Counted from the first letter of the stretch, positions 26,670 to 36,731 are shown. The stretch: DNA of 64,000 nucleotides from Pelagomonas calceolata (GCA_918797485.1 CAKKNE010000002.1:5794501-5858500); one strand, 5' to 3'. Made by a program: numbers and translations. Notes: generated by a model from the sequence alone, not told the origin.

Positions 26670-27470
26670 CTAATCCCCAGCGCTGTCCAACTCTCGGAGC
26701 ATTCTCGCGGCATCGCCGGGCCCCCGGCCCAGGCTAAAAGGCCCATCGACAACCTTCTTCAGCCAGAACCGCGCCCGGGCAGGGTCCTTCGGCAGGCCAT
26801 GACGACCATAGAACATCCATTTGCCAAGTAAAAACGCGCCATAGTCTGAGCCGAGATGAGCCGCGTCGGTTACATTCATGATCCCGAGTGCTATATTCTT
26901 GGGGCCATCGACGCCAAGCACTTGACGTTCACCCATCCTTGCCATCGACCTTGCGTTGCGGGCCGCCGTGCCGCGCTCGTACCAAGCACGGGCTTGTGCG
27001 CCGTCTTTCGCGAGGCCGTTCCTGCCGAATTCGTACCCCACGCCGAGCCGATACATAGCGTCACCGTCACCGCCGTCCGCCTTCGCGCGCAATTCCTTCA
27101 CGCGCGTCTCCTGCTTGAGCTTCTTCTGCCAGGCCTCGGCGACCTCGCCCTCAATGGCACCGCTCTTGATAAGGGACTCTATGGTGTTGCGGACCTGGAC
27201 GGCAGGCAGTAATTCCGTGCCGATCACCTTACCCGTGCTCGGGCTGGTCGCCTCGCCATCTTTATTTCTAAACCACTCCAGGATGGCCCCCCGCTCGTAA
27301 ATCTTGCCATCTTGGGCCGTGACGGGGTCGAAGGGCAATTGCAGAGTGATGGGACAGCGAAGGTCGGCCACGACGTCGTTGATTGATGCGCGCATCTTCT
27401 TCTCCCGGGGGCTCGCCTCCTCGTTGAGGTCGACGGCGTCGCCGGGGCGCTTTGGGGCATTATCGGCCAT
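26670..27470 (-). CDS. U-box protein with SEL1-like repeats
   Basis: From the ATG at 27470 the protein has 266 residues; an earlier in-frame ATG at 27518 would add 16. A U-box (about 36-105) reads LRCPITLQLPFDPVTAQDGKIYERGAI, then TSPSTGKVIGTELLPAVQVRN. U-boxes recruit E2 enzymes for ubiquitin transfer. Three or so SEL1 (TPR-like) repeats follow, such as GDAMYRLGVGYEFGRNGLAKD and ARARFWLKKVV. The U-box/SEL1 combination is a large family in marine microalgae; individual members are not characterised. Target proteins are unknown. A promoter palindrome copy lies 213 bp upstream. Confidence 0.85.
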   Translation of the reverse strand: MADNAPKRPGDAVDLNEEASPREKKMRASINDVVADLRCPITLQLPFDPVTAQDGKIYERGAILEWFRNKDGEATSPSTGKVIGTELLPAVQVRNTIESLIKSGAIEGEVAEAWQKKLKQETRVKELRAKADGGDGDAMYRLGVGYEFGRNGLAKDGAQARAWYERGTAARNARSMARMGERQVLGVDGPKNIALGIMNVTDAAHLGSDYGAFLLGKWMFYGRHGLPKDPARARFWLKKVVDGPFSLGRGPGDAARMLRELDSAGD

Positions 27471-27682
27471 CGTGCGTCGGTTTTTCGTGAGACCGACGGA
27501 GCGGCAAAGCAAGGTCAATCCGGTGACAATCCCTGAGTCCTGACTCCTGAGTCCCTCAGTCTGACAATTAAATTTGTGAGTCTCCTCCTTGCGGTTATGC
27601 GATATATATAGCCGCCGGCCACGGCCTGCACCACGAGGACACGCACCAAGCCAGCGGTCAACATTGCGTGCGTGTGTGGCTT

Positions 27683-27710
27683 GCTTGCTAGTGTCTTACT
27701 GACCGCTAGC
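27683..27710. promoter_or_regulatory. Promoter palindrome copy P5
   Basis: GCTTGCTAGTGTCTTACTGA followed by CCGCTAGC is 213 bp upstream of the U-box gene ATG. It also lies 56 bp past the stop of the MogA gene, but since the other copies sit upstream of genes, the U-box gene is the likelier target. Confidence 0.65.
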
Positions 27711-27741
27711 TTTTCACTACCTGCGGTGGGCACATAAGTGA

Positions 27742-27759
27742 CTCTCTCTCTCTCTCTCT
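27742..27759. repeat. (CT)9 microsatellite
   Basis: An uninterrupted CT dinucleotide run lies just past the stop codon of the MogA-like gene (on the + strand; GA on the gene's strand). Confidence 0.9.
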
Positions 27760-27765
27760 GTTACA

Positions 27766-28653
27766 TTAGTTAGTTACGCTCGCCACCGCTCTAGCCAGAG
27801 TCGGCAGCAGCACCCGCGCGTTCCGCGCCGCCGCCGCGGGCCGGCCCGGCAGGTTCACGACGACACATCCCCCGACGACGCCCGCACAAGCGCGAGACAG
27901 GAGCGAGTCGAGGTCCTCGCCGGTCTTCAGCGCGTCGGCGTGGACGACGTCGATCAAACCCGGCGCCTCCCTCTCCAACACGGCGCGCGTCGCCTCGGGC
28001 GTCACGTCCCTTTGTGAGAAGCCCGTGCCTCCGCACGTGAGTACCAACGAGCATTTTGATGCGAGGTCCGCGATGGCATCCTGGATTTGCGCTTGCTCGT
28101 CGGGGACTAAGAGGCGCTTTACCGTAGCGCAGTGGCCCCTCATGACACCCTCGACGGCCGGGCCCGTCGCATCTTCGTAAATGCCTTGCGACGCTCGGTC
28201 AGACACTGTTATCAAGCCGAGGCGGAAATTTGATGGTGGTGGTGGGGGTTTTGTGTCGTCGTCTTCATCATAACAGCACGGCTCGGCGCCCGCGGCCGGC
28301 AGCGCGCACACTCGCGGTTTCACGCTCTCGACGGGCGGGTGCCTGGCGTGGAAGTGTTTAGAAGCTTCAAAAGCCGCCAGCTGTTCGGGCGACGCCTTCT
28401 TCTGGTGTTTTTTCTTCCAGTCTGGATAAGGCTCCCCATAAACCACCTCGAGCGCCCTGTCATACGACGCGTCGCGGTCGCCCGCGTAGGCCAATCCTCG
28501 ATGGAGCCACTTCGCCACACAATTACGGCACATGCCCGCCACGCTCATGACATCAATATTCTGGGCGTCGTCCGCCGTGTTCTGCAGGTGTTGCACGAGC
28601 TGCCGGAAGGCGTAGGCTTGGGCCTCGACCTCTTGCGGCGTCGGTTGGGCCAT
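27766..28653 (-). CDS. DUF1244-MogA fusion (molybdopterin adenylyltransferase-like)
   Basis: The 295-residue protein has two parts. Residues 10-105 match DUF1244: NIDVMSVAGMCRNCVAKWLHRGL and YDRALEVVYGEPYPDWKKKHQ, with the conserved CRNC pair. After a Pro- and acid-rich linker, residues 145-295 are a MoaB/Mog domain: LGLITVSDRASQGIYEDATGPAV, LVLTCGGTGFSQRDVTPEAT, VVVNLPGRPAAAARNARVLLP. Mog adenylylates molybdopterin before molybdate insertion. In plants and animals this domain is fused to MoeA (Cnx1, gephyrin), not to DUF1244. DUF1244 is otherwise a small stand-alone, mainly proteobacterial family. The fusion is one open frame with no splice signal between the halves. No leader peptide is evident. 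Confidence 0.85.
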   Translation of the reverse strand: MAQPTPQEVEAQAYAFRQLVQHLQNTADDAQNIDVMSVAGMCRNCVAKWLHRGLAYAGDRDASYDRALEVVYGEPYPDWKKKHQKKASPEQLAAFEASKHFHARHPPVESVKPRVCALPAAGAEPCCYDEDDDTKPPPPPSNFRLGLITVSDRASQGIYEDATGPAVEGVMRGHCATVKRLLVPDEQAQIQDAIADLASKCSLVLTCGGTGFSQRDVTPEATRAVLEREAPGLIDVVHADALKTGEDLDSLLSRACAGVVGGCVVVNLPGRPAAAARNARVLLPTLARAVASVTN

Positions 28654-28853
28654 AGTCTCGTTCCCAAGCGTGCGCCGGTGTCGTGCTGCACCGCTTCACA
28701 GGTGGCAGCGTGCTGATAGATGCGCTTGTGGCACCCAAATCGATGGCGGCAGCGTCGCAGGCGTGCACAGCAGTGCTGCAACGTGCTGTTGCTTTCGATA
28801 ACTCCCTCCACTGTGCAAAAAGAGAGGTGCAAAAAGAGAGGGCCGAGCATGAA

Positions 28854-28880
28854 GCTAGCGGCGTAAAGACACTAGCAAGC
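28854..28880. promoter_or_regulatory. Promoter palindrome copy P6
   Basis: GCTAGCGGCGTAAAGACACT followed by AGCAAGC is a reverse-complement copy of the motif. It sits in the divergent gap 28654-29005, 201 bp before the MogA-fusion ATG and 126 bp before the PRP39 ATG. A short direct repeat GTGCAAAAAGAGAG lies just upstream (28813-28840). Confidence 0.6.
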
Positions 28881-29005
28881 AGCCGGCTCGAGCTCGCGGC
28901 ACGCCGCGACGCCGTCTCTGTGACAGCGCTGCTCATCAGAGCTCACCGGAAGGCTCTCAGCCACCAATCGCTGCTAGCTGTCACCGCGACGCGCGCCACA
29001 AGACC

Positions 29006-30550
29006 ATGAGCGAGCAAGCAGCCATGGACACGAGCGACGCCGCCGCGCCCGAAGAAGACAACGCACGCGCCCAGGTCGACGGCACGCCCGCCTTTAGAAG
29101 ATGCCTCGAGGCCGTCCGACTTAATGATACGTGCTTCGCGAGCTGGAGTTTGTTGGTCGCCGAGGCCGAGCGGTCCCAAAACCCCTTGCTGGGCGACGTC
29201 TACGAACGCTTATTAGCAGCTTTCCCGCCCCTGTACGGCTACTGGGCCAAGGCCGCGCGGCACGCGGAAAAAGTGGAAGACTCGCTAGCTATTTTCGAGA
29301 GAGGAATAGAAGCGACGAAATCGGCGAGTGTGGACCTCTGGGCCAAGTACGCCCAATACGTCGTCGAGCAAGCGAAAGAAGGCGCCATCTCCCCCCAAGC
29401 GTGCCGCTCTATCCTAGATCGCGCCCAGGAAGCTTGTAAATTTGACCCGCGGTCGCCGCTAGTAGCAGACATCGTCGCGAGTTACGAGACGGACCCCGCG
29501 CGGCAACTTTCGACCGCCCGCACTGCCTTAAAGTCCGCGAGAGCTACTGATGCCGCGGAATGTGGCTTCGCGTCCCGAGACGAAGCCTTGGAAAAGCTCA
29601 CAGCAATAGCGGAAGGCGCCCCGAAAACATCGTTCCAGGAGGCCGACGCCGATGAATTCCTGTGCGCCGTCGCCGAGGAGTCGAATGATGCCGCAAAAGC
29701 TGACAGGATGCGGTCTCCATATGAGAGAAGAATAAGGCGACCTTACTTTCATGCGAAGCCGTTGGACGAGGATCAATTAAGGGCGTGGCGGGCGTACTTG
29801 GACTGGGAGGAGGATAACGGCGATGGCGAGCGGGTGAGGCACTTGTACGAGCGGTGTCTGGTAGCTTGTTGTGCTTACCCCGAGTTCTGGTGCCGCTACG
29901 CTTCTTATTTATCTCCGTCGTCTTCCGACGAGGCCGTGGCTGTTTTAGATCGCGGGTTATCCTTCCTGAAACACGCGCCGGATTTACTACTGCTGAAGGC
30001 CGCTCTACTGGAGGCTACTGGCGACGTCGATGGTGCCAGGTTAGTACACGAATCACTGACGGAACATTCGGCACCTGGATTATTGGAAGCGGTGCTGGCG
30101 CACGCGCGGTTTGAAAGGAGATGCGGTTCTCGGGAAGATGTGTTGGCCATCTACAACGGGGCGCTCCCTAGACTCGACGCGGGCTCGGACGCGCGCGGGC
30201 TGGTGCAGGCCGCTCTAGCTAGGTTCCAGTTGACGGTGCTAAGGGACGCGAACGCCGCGCGCGTCACACTGGAAAATGCCATCCGCGAGGCGCCCCAGTG
30301 CCGGGATTTGTGGGTGGCCTACTACGCTCTAGAAGCGGCCGCGGACGACGCGGCGGCGCCGAAGCGCGTCTCTGCTTTATTTGCCGCGGCGCTGGACGAT
30401 TCCACCGTGAATTTGCCGATGGTGGACCAGAAGGCGTTGTGGGCCTTGTATCTGCAGCACGTCGAGGACATGGGCCCGGAGATCGGGCACCTGCTGGAGG
30501 TGCGCGAGGCCTACGCGGCGTGGCTCCGGAAGACGCGGCAGCTGGCCTAG
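29006..30550 (+). CDS. PRPF39: PRP39, U1 snRNP-associated HAT-repeat protein
   Basis: PRP39 stabilises U1 snRNP at 5' splice sites. The 514-residue protein is a HAT-repeat solenoid throughout: LNDTCFASWSLLVAEAERS, PPLYGYWAKAARHAEK, SVDLWAKYAQYVVEQ. The family-specific block RIRRPYFHAKPLDEDQLRAWRAYLDWEEDNGDGERVRHLYERCLVACCAYPEFWCRYASYL is present near residues 245-305. Length is somewhat below that of yeast and animal PRP39 (about 630-670). It is one exon. With SmD3 it is the second spliceosome gene in the window. The first ATG fits; a second at M7 is possible. Confidence 0.92.
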   Translation: MSEQAAMDTSDAAAPEEDNARAQVDGTPAFRRCLEAVRLNDTCFASWSLLVAEAERSQNPLLGDVYERLLAAFPPLYGYWAKAARHAEKVEDSLAIFERGIEATKSASVDLWAKYAQYVVEQAKEGAISPQACRSILDRAQEACKFDPRSPLVADIVASYETDPARQLSTARTALKSARATDAAECGFASRDEALEKLTAIAEGAPKTSFQEADADEFLCAVAEESNDAAKADRMRSPYERRIRRPYFHAKPLDEDQLRAWRAYLDWEEDNGDGERVRHLYERCLVACCAYPEFWCRYASYLSPSSSDEAVAVLDRGLSFLKHAPDLLLLKAALLEATGDVDGARLVHESLTEHSAPGLLEAVLAHARFERRCGSREDVLAIYNGALPRLDAGSDARGLVQAALARFQLTVLRDANAARVTLENAIREAPQCRDLWVAYYALEAAADDAAAPKRVSALFAAALDDSTVNLPMVDQKALWALYLQHVEDMGPEIGHLLEVREAYAAWLRKTRQLA

Positions 30551-30835
30551 TAGGCGTCTTTTTTATCCCCTTGCTAAGTTCTTCGCGAGTGGTGTTTTTT
30601 AGTCGGTGGGCGCTCTGGGGTCTCGCCTCGCGTACGCGTTTTGCGAAAAACCCGTTTTTCCTCGTGCGCGGCGCGCGCGGCGCGCGAGTCGGCCAGTCAA
30701 GACAGCGCCCACAAGAACGTATCTCAGCGTACAGGTACTTCTTACACTGCTTATAGCTTGAGGAGCATCAATCGAGCATTTCTACGGACGTTCGTCGTGA
30801 TTTCTAGCAGCCGAGTCAAATCACTGCTGTGCACA

Positions 30836-31945
30836 ATGGATGAGCCGCCGGCGCAAGTTCCTCGCCACACCACGAGCTTAACGCGCCTCTGGCGCCGCCA
30901 TGATCTGGCGGACTCGGTGACTAAGTTTCTGCCGACGCAAGCGCTCGCGATGCTGCCGAACCTGTCGCGCTCGTTCGAGCAGGACAAGTTCCGCATGCTG
31001 CTCGTGGCCATGCGCGGTTCGGGAGCAGCGGCCGCGTGCACGGGCGCGCTGCTGTCGACGCTGCAGACCAGTGGGCGCGACGCGGGACACCACCGCACAG
31101 TTTGGAGGGGGAGCCGAGGTGCTCCCGGGTGGTTCTTGGGGCACAAAGACCATGCGGACAAGGTGAATATGCAGCACATATCCATTGTGTGTGATGACAC
31201 TGAAAATGAACATTATCTAAGAATGGAGAGAACGGGGCAATACGACAGGACTAAGGGAATCGACTTTCACAACAAGCGTATGGGTCGCTCCTGCCCCAGC
31301 GGACAGCGCCGGTGCGTTCGTCGAATCCGCTTTGTGTTTGCGTACGAAGGGGCTACCGACACCTGGGACGACGGCCTGGGTATGTCATTCGGCCTGCGAG
31401 GACCTCCGTCCGACGTGGGGCGCCGCACTATATTCAAATTTTATAGTCGCTTCTCTACGAATGGTCTCCGCATCATGTGCGCTGGCGGCGGCGAGGCCGC
31501 CACTCTCCTGACCGTGCCCAAACATCATTGTGAACCCGGTCGGGAGACAGATGGTCTGAAGACGGTCACAGTAGAAGCGACGTTCGACTGGAACGAGCAG
31601 AGAGCCCATGTGCGTGCGGCGACGTGGGACGACCCCAAAAACATGGGCGCGTGGAAGATTCTTCCGTTCCAGCGGCTTCCGCTCTATAGCTTGAAAGTGC
31701 TGTTTCTCGGGCCGGGCACGCACTTCGTCGGGGACGTTGACGTGTGGTACTACGACATGCCCGCGCCGCCAGCGCGGTGTCGCCTGCCGTTCGCGCCCTG
31801 CCGCGACGATGAGCTTCGTTTCGGAGTCGGTGCTTGCCTGGACGGCGAGGGACTGCCGGCATGCCCGTACGGCGCCGGTCCGTTCCTCCTGGGCGGCGCG
31901 CCGCTGGGTGTGCCCCCGCCGGATGAATCGGACGCCGACTACTAG
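30836..31945 (+). CDS. Uncharacterised protein, F-box-like N-terminus
   Basis: I do not recognise this 369-residue protein (ATG at 30836; the frame extends upstream without features). Residues 15-50, SLTRLWRRHDLADSVTKFLPTQALAMLPNLSRSF, have the spacing of a degenerate F-box. The middle part (100-315) looks like a beta-sandwich of the lectin/concanavalin type: MQHISIVCDDTEN, RRIRFVFAYEGATDTWDDGLGMSFGLRG, TIFKFYSRFSTNGLRIMCAGG, TVTVEATFDWNEQRAHVRAATW, LKVLFLGPGTHFVGDVDVWYYD. The C-terminus is Cys- and Pro-containing and ends acidic. An F-box plus sandwich would suggest a substrate adaptor for ubiquitin ligase, but this is speculative. Confidence 0.6.
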   Translation: MDEPPAQVPRHTTSLTRLWRRHDLADSVTKFLPTQALAMLPNLSRSFEQDKFRMLLVAMRGSGAAAACTGALLSTLQTSGRDAGHHRTVWRGSRGAPGWFLGHKDHADKVNMQHISIVCDDTENEHYLRMERTGQYDRTKGIDFHNKRMGRSCPSGQRRCVRRIRFVFAYEGATDTWDDGLGMSFGLRGPPSDVGRRTIFKFYSRFSTNGLRIMCAGGGEAATLLTVPKHHCEPGRETDGLKTVTVEATFDWNEQRAHVRAATWDDPKNMGAWKILPFQRLPLYSLKVLFLGPGTHFVGDVDVWYYDMPAPPARCRLPFAPCRDDELRFGVGACLDGEGLPACPYGAGPFLLGGAPLGVPPPDESDADY

Positions 31946-32010
31946 CAGTGTTAAAACATGAAACTCTTAGTAAGGGGCTTCGTCGACAACAAGCGAGGCA
32001 TGGGTCCATC

Positions 32011-34272
32011 TCACTCGACGACCTCGGCCTCGACCGGCTCAGCCTCCTTCTTGGGCGGGATCTCGGTCTGACCCATCAGCTTCGTCACCTTGGTCGCAAA
32101 AGCGGTAGCATCAGACAGTTCATACCCGCCCGTCAACGCCGCGACATCAAACAATAACTCGGCCGCGTCCTCGGCCTCGTCCGAGGTCAAGTCCCCGTTG
32201 TTCAACGCCACCACGATCGAACTTTTAGCGTTCAACTCCAGCGTCGGCTTCCCCGCCCCGCCGAAGCCCGCGAACTCGTCTTCTTGCGCCACCGCCTGCG
32301 CCGCCATGTACTTGCGCATCGTCGGGCTCATGCCAAACGCTCCTTCGGTTAAGGCTGCTGGTGCATCGACCAGTCGCTTCGAGAGCTTCACGGAAGAAAC
32401 GCGATCCTCGAGCTGCAGCTTGAGCCACGAACACAGTTCCTCGAAGTCGCCGTTGTCCTCGTCCTCGTCATCGTCATCAAACACATCTTTGAGGTCGTCC
32501 TTCGACGCGTCCACTAGTTTCTTGCCGTCGACCTCGCCTATCGCTTGGCAGACGATCTCATCGAGCGCCTCCGGTAGTAACAGTACTTCGTAGTCCGTTT
32601 TTATGAGTCTTTGAATTACTGGACTGTTGAGAGCTTGTTCCCTCGAATCACCGGACAGATACAGGATCTTCGTGGCGTTCTGGGGCATCCTTTCTATGTA
32701 CTCTGAAAAGGTGGTCTGGTCATCACCCGACTTCGTCGAGTAGAACCGGCATAACTTCGCCAGATCTTTCTGCACGTCGCCCTGCTCCTCGACCGCTCCC
32801 ACTTTAATGTATTTCCCGAAGTTCTTCCAGAACTCATCGTATTCGGTAGCGTTCTTCTGTAAGTCTGAAAAAGCATCTAACGATTTCCGCACGAGTCGCC
32901 TTTGAATCACCCCGAGCATCTTCGACTTCTGGAGGATCTCGCGGCCGACATTCAACGGGAGATCTTCGCTATCAACAATGCCGCGCATGAACACGAGCCA
33001 TCTAGGTAACAGATCAAATTTGTCATTAATAAATACCCGCTTAACATATAACTTCATGCTATTCGCATTTTCGTCGAACATGTTCTGATTTAACTCGAAA
33101 GGTAACGACTTGGGCACGTACATCAACGCCTTGAACTGTACTTGACCTTCTAAGGCAAAATGTATAGTACGCAGCGGGTCGTCAAAGGCCCTAAATGCCG
33201 ATTTATAAAACTCGGAGTGTTCGGAAGCGTTCACCTCCTTCGGCGGCCGCAGCCAGAGCGGCTTCATGGAATTCACGACCTCGTAGTCGAATTTCACATT
33301 GGTCACACTTTTCGTCACCTCCTTCGCGTCGGGGTCGCTCTCTCGGGCCTTCTTCGTCGCCTCCTCGTCGACCTCGTCGTCGTACGTCGTCTTCGAGGCG
33401 TACAACTCGATGGGGAATTGCAGGAACTCCGAGTACCGCTTGAGTAGCCTTCGTAAGGTCGCCTCTTCGAGGTATTCCGAGCAGTCCTCCTTCACATCTA
33501 ACACAATGCGCGTGCCCGACGACCCCTCAATCTCACCTTCTTCTCTGACAGTGAATCCTGATTTGGCATCCGACGACCAGGTATGTGTTTTGTCGGAGTT
33601 CATGCTTTTTGTCGTTACTGTCATTTTGTCCGCAACCAAATAACCGGAGTAGAAGCCGACGCCGAACTGCCCTATGAGATTGACGTCGTCCGGAGCGTCA
33701 CCAAGAGCTTCGGCGAAGGCCTTCGTGCCGGACTTGGCTATTTTACCGAGATTGGCCACGAGCTCGTCGCGGCTCATGCCGACACCGCTGTCCTCGATCG
33801 TCAACGTCTTCTTGTCCGGGTCCGCCGTGATCCGCACCCGCAGCGCGTCGGCGGCGTTGCCCGCTTCGATGGACAGAAAGCGCTTCTTGTCGCAGGCGTC
33901 GGCCGCGTTGCTCACGAGCTCTCGGAGGAAGACGTCCTTGTCGCTGTACAGGGAATTGATGATGATCTCCATCACTCTATCCGTCTCCGCCGTGAACCTG
34001 CGTGTGGCACCGTCGCGAAACTGCTCTCTCGCGAGACGCGTGGACTCTCATGCGGCCGCGTCGCGACGCGAGGCGCCCGCGTCAACGCGAAGTGTCGGTA
34101 CCACGCTGGATCGTTGCTCGAAGGTCTCCTCGGCGACAGCCGAGCGGAGCGCCGACTCGGAGCGGAGTGGCAGCACTGATGACTTAGCAGCCGGCGTTGT
34201 TGCCACGATTCGCGGCGGCGCGAAGGCCTGCACGCAAGCGGCCAGCGCGAGGGCCACAACGGTGCGCTGCAT
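32011..34272 (-). CDS. Plastid HSP90 (HSP90C), two exons
   Basis: Exon 1 (34272-34118) encodes a bipartite leader, MQRTVVALALAACVQAFAPP, with the AFAP plastid signature, and ends in EETFE. Exon 2 (33997-32011) continues FTAETDRVMEIIINSLYSDKDVFLRELVSNAADA, the family's start. The join over a 120-nt GC-AG intron (33998-34117) keeps phase and gives 713 residues. The ATP site (DSGVGMSRDELVANLGKIAKSGTKAF, GQFGVGFYSGYLVAD), middle domain (LPLNVGREILQKSKMLGVI) and dimerisation domain are complete. The protein ends AEVVE and lacks the cytosolic MEEVD, as expected for organelle forms. It acts as an ATP-driven chaperone in the plastid stroma. Only the ORF from 33975 is visible without splicing. Confidence 0.95.
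33998..34117 (-). other. 120-nt GC-AG intron of the HSP90 gene
   Basis: Donor GA|GCAACG and acceptor ACGCAG|GTTC restore TTC-GAG-TTC and the conserved ETFEFTAET. Within it GTGGTACCG near the 5' side and CGGTGCCAC near the 3' side form an imperfect inverted pair. In-frame TGA interrupts the unspliced frame, so the intron is needed. Confidence 0.85.
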
Positions 34273-34649
34273 TGTAATTGCTGTCGTTGTTTTATATCAA
34301 TCCGTGCGCGTGTACGAGCCCTGTTATGCCGCTGGCGAGACAGAGAGCATTTTGAGTGCGGGGTTCAAACACCGCTCCGGGGCCATTGTGCAAGGCAGCG
34401 ACCTCTTCAGACGGGTGAAGACGCTTGGGAAAGCGCGATTGGGCGCAAAATAGGGTGTCTCGGAGCAGCATGCAGAGGCTAACCCAGGCAACAAAAAGCG
34501 TAGCAGCACAGCGCATTCGTGCCAGCGAGGGCAGCGAGAGAGCCACAGCAATACCTTCGAAGGCGGAGGCTGCAAAAAACGAGAAATAACATCCGCGGCG
34601 CGGCCGACTAAGCACCAGCAAAATAGCATCAATTGGCAGAATCTCATCG
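34273..34649. other. Divergent gap, nothing recognised
   Basis: This 377-bp gap separates the HSP90 and glycosyltransferase genes. AT-rich patches flank both start codons. No copy of the promoter palindrome was found here. Confidence 0.5.
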
Positions 34650-35786
34650 ATGGATTTCGCCTCAATGCTCAGCTCTTACGACGGCGCCGCAGCGGCCCCA
34701 GCGCCAGCCCCAGCACGCATCCCCAAAAAGAGCAAGGAGAGCCGATTATCAAGAGACGAGCGTCGGCTGCGCGACGCATTAGAACAAGGCGCGCAGCAGG
34801 CTTTGAGTGATGCGAGGCGCGCCGTCGCCGACCGGCCGCCGAAGAAACGAATAGCGGTCTGTTTTACAATTGTGGACGGCCTGCCGCACGAGCGCTGCTG
34901 GCGGCGCTGGGCCGCCGAATTGGAGAAAAGGGGCGTGGACGTGCGCTTCTACGCCCACGCCCACCGGCGCGAGAAGGCCCAGCGGTCGTCGGCCTGGCTC
35001 GCGGAGCGTATGATCCGGGACCACTACGAGACGCGCTGGGGGTCGATCGAATTAGTAAGGGCGACGCTCGCACTCCTCGACGACGCGCTGAGGGACGACC
35101 CCGCGCTCGTCGCCTTCGCGTCGGAGACGTGCGTGCCGATTGATGTGGACGCGGCCGCGGCGCTCGTATCAAAGCCGACGACGTTCCTGCAGTGCACGTG
35201 CCGGCCGGACAACGGCTACGCGCGCGAGCGCCAGTGGGAGAAGGTCGACCGCGTCATCGAGGCCGCCAAAATTTGTAAAGCGGACCAGTGGGTCGCGCTC
35301 TCCGCGACGCACGCGCGCGCGTGCGCCGCGCTCGACGCCTGCGTGCGCCGGGAGGCGCGCTCTCAAGGTGCGCGCGACGCGCCGTCGTTGTGGCGCCTGC
35401 TGCGCCGGTGCACGGCGGCCGACGAGCTGCTCTTCCCGGTCTCGCTCGCGCTCATGGGCGAGCTGCGGAAGCCCGACGGCGCGTCCGTGCCGGGCACGGC
35501 GCGCCTCGCGCCGGAGCGGTCTGCGGACATCGAAGACAAGCGCCTCACCTACTGCGACTGGTCGCGGGGCGGCACGTCGCCGAAGACCTTCGACGCGCTC
35601 ACGGCCGACGTCGTCCGCGCGGCGCGCGGCGCGGGCTGCCTCTTCGCGCGCAAGGTCGCGGCCGCCGTCGACGAGGCGACCTGGGCGGCGCTCGTGCTCC
35701 CGGCGAAGCGCGGGCGCGACGACGCCGATGGCGGGGACTCGTCGCCGAAGCGGGCGCGCGGTGACGGCGCGCCGGCGGCGGAGTAG
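34650..35786 (+). CDS. Core-2/I-branching-type (GT14-like) glycosyltransferase
   Basis: The 378-residue protein has the layout of the Branch/GT14 family: IAVCFTIVDGLPHERCWRRW (about 67-86), DVRFYAHAHRREKAQRSS, then WGSIELVRATLALLDDALRDDPALVAFASETCVPI, where SETCVPI is the SExCxP signature. LTYCDWSRGGTSPKTFD near residue 300 fits the conserved acceptor-side motif. Animal members make branched O-glycans and plant relatives act on arabinogalactan. No membrane anchor is seen at the N-terminus, which is odd for a Golgi enzyme; residues 1-60 are Ala/Pro and basic. The C-terminal 30 residues are basic and low in complexity. The acceptor is unknown. Confidence 0.78.
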   Translation: MDFASMLSSYDGAAAAPAPAPARIPKKSKESRLSRDERRLRDALEQGAQQALSDARRAVADRPPKKRIAVCFTIVDGLPHERCWRRWAAELEKRGVDVRFYAHAHRREKAQRSSAWLAERMIRDHYETRWGSIELVRATLALLDDALRDDPALVAFASETCVPIDVDAAAALVSKPTTFLQCTCRPDNGYARERQWEKVDRVIEAAKICKADQWVALSATHARACAALDACVRREARSQGARDAPSLWRLLRRCTAADELLFPVSLALMGELRKPDGASVPGTARLAPERSADIEDKRLTYCDWSRGGTSPKTFDALTADVVRAARGAGCLFARKVAAAVDEATWAALVLPAKRGRDDADGGDSSPKRARGDGAPAAE

Positions 35787-35926
35787 TTGTTTTATTGTGT
35801 ATATCTTTTTGCTGAATAGCAGCTTTGGTCCTTGCTACGTCTGCGTCGATGTCGCAATTGCCTAGGAGGCGCGCGCCCGGGGTGATATGTACACCGTGAC
35901 AACCGTGACAAATTGACAACTGCTGC

Positions 35927-35951
35927 TTGCTTAAGAGCTAGGCCGCCTAGC
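35927..35951 (+). terminator. 3'-end motif, copy c
   Basis: TTGCTTAAGAGCTAGGCCGC plus CTAGC lies 141 nt after the glycosyltransferase stop codon. It matches copies a and b with one inserted A. Confidence 0.5.
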
Positions 35952-36731
35952 TACCCGGCCGCCGCGGGGGCTGCGTGACCGAACGCCCGCCCCGCCCCCG
36001 CCCGCGTACGCCGTCGCCCCGAGTGTTGCTTCGGAGGCGACGACGGCGAGGGGGGAGCAGGCCGGACGCCGGAATCCCAGGTCCGCGACGGTGGCGCATC
36101 GGGGGCCGCCGCGGGGTAGCGGCGCCCTACCCGGAGGGGACGCGTCCGGGCGCCACGCGCGTTCCGCCTCCGGCCTCCCGTCGCCGAAGCTCGGTGGGCC
36201 CGGGCGCCGCCACCGCGCCCTCGGCCAGGGGCGGTGGCGGCGGCCCGGCCTCGACCGGGGCTCCAACGTCGAATACAGAGGCCGCGGCGACCCGTCGCGG
36301 CTCCCGGGCACGCGGGGGGAATGGGGGCTTGGCCGTGGTCGTGTCGGTCTCGGAGTAGAGGACGCCGCCGGCCGGACGCCGATGAGGAGTAACCTTGGCG
36401 GCCTTGGTGAGCCCGAAGGGGACGCCGTAGCACGCCGAAGAGGAAGCCGACTCTCGCGGAAGAGGCCGCCGCGGCGTCGGGAAGTCGGGGAGGGCGCGAG
36501 GTAGACCAGGAGCCGCCGCAGTTGAGCTCCTCGCCGATCTCCCCTGGATTTGGCGCGCACCAGGGCCGCGAACGATCACGTTGATGCCGCCGAAGCGCCT
36601 GGCGCACCCGCCTTCGGGTGGGCTTTGATCTTGAAGGTGCGACGGTAGGCCGCCGAAGTCCCACATCACCTCCGCGGCGACGCGAGTCGTTTTGCAACCG
36701 CAAATTAAATGCGGACAAAACGCACCTTAGA
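35952..36731. other. GC-rich gap with low-confidence open frames
   Basis: Open frames exist on both strands because of the very high GC content. The best candidate is 36669-36127 on the minus strand (180 residues, Pro/Ala/Arg-rich, FGGLPSHLQDQSPPEGG at its start), but it has no recognisable domain and competing frames look equally good. I do not call a gene. Confidence 0.3.

Noticed and set aside
32011-33975. Cytosolic HSP90 starting at the internal Met (33975)
   Set aside because: That start would remove the ETFEFTAE strand. The upstream exon supplies it together with a plastid leader, and the MEEVD tail is absent.
36127-36669. 180-residue minus-strand frame in the GC-rich gap
   Set aside because: No domain, low complexity, and other frames on both strands are equally open. 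Kept only as a note in the gap entry.
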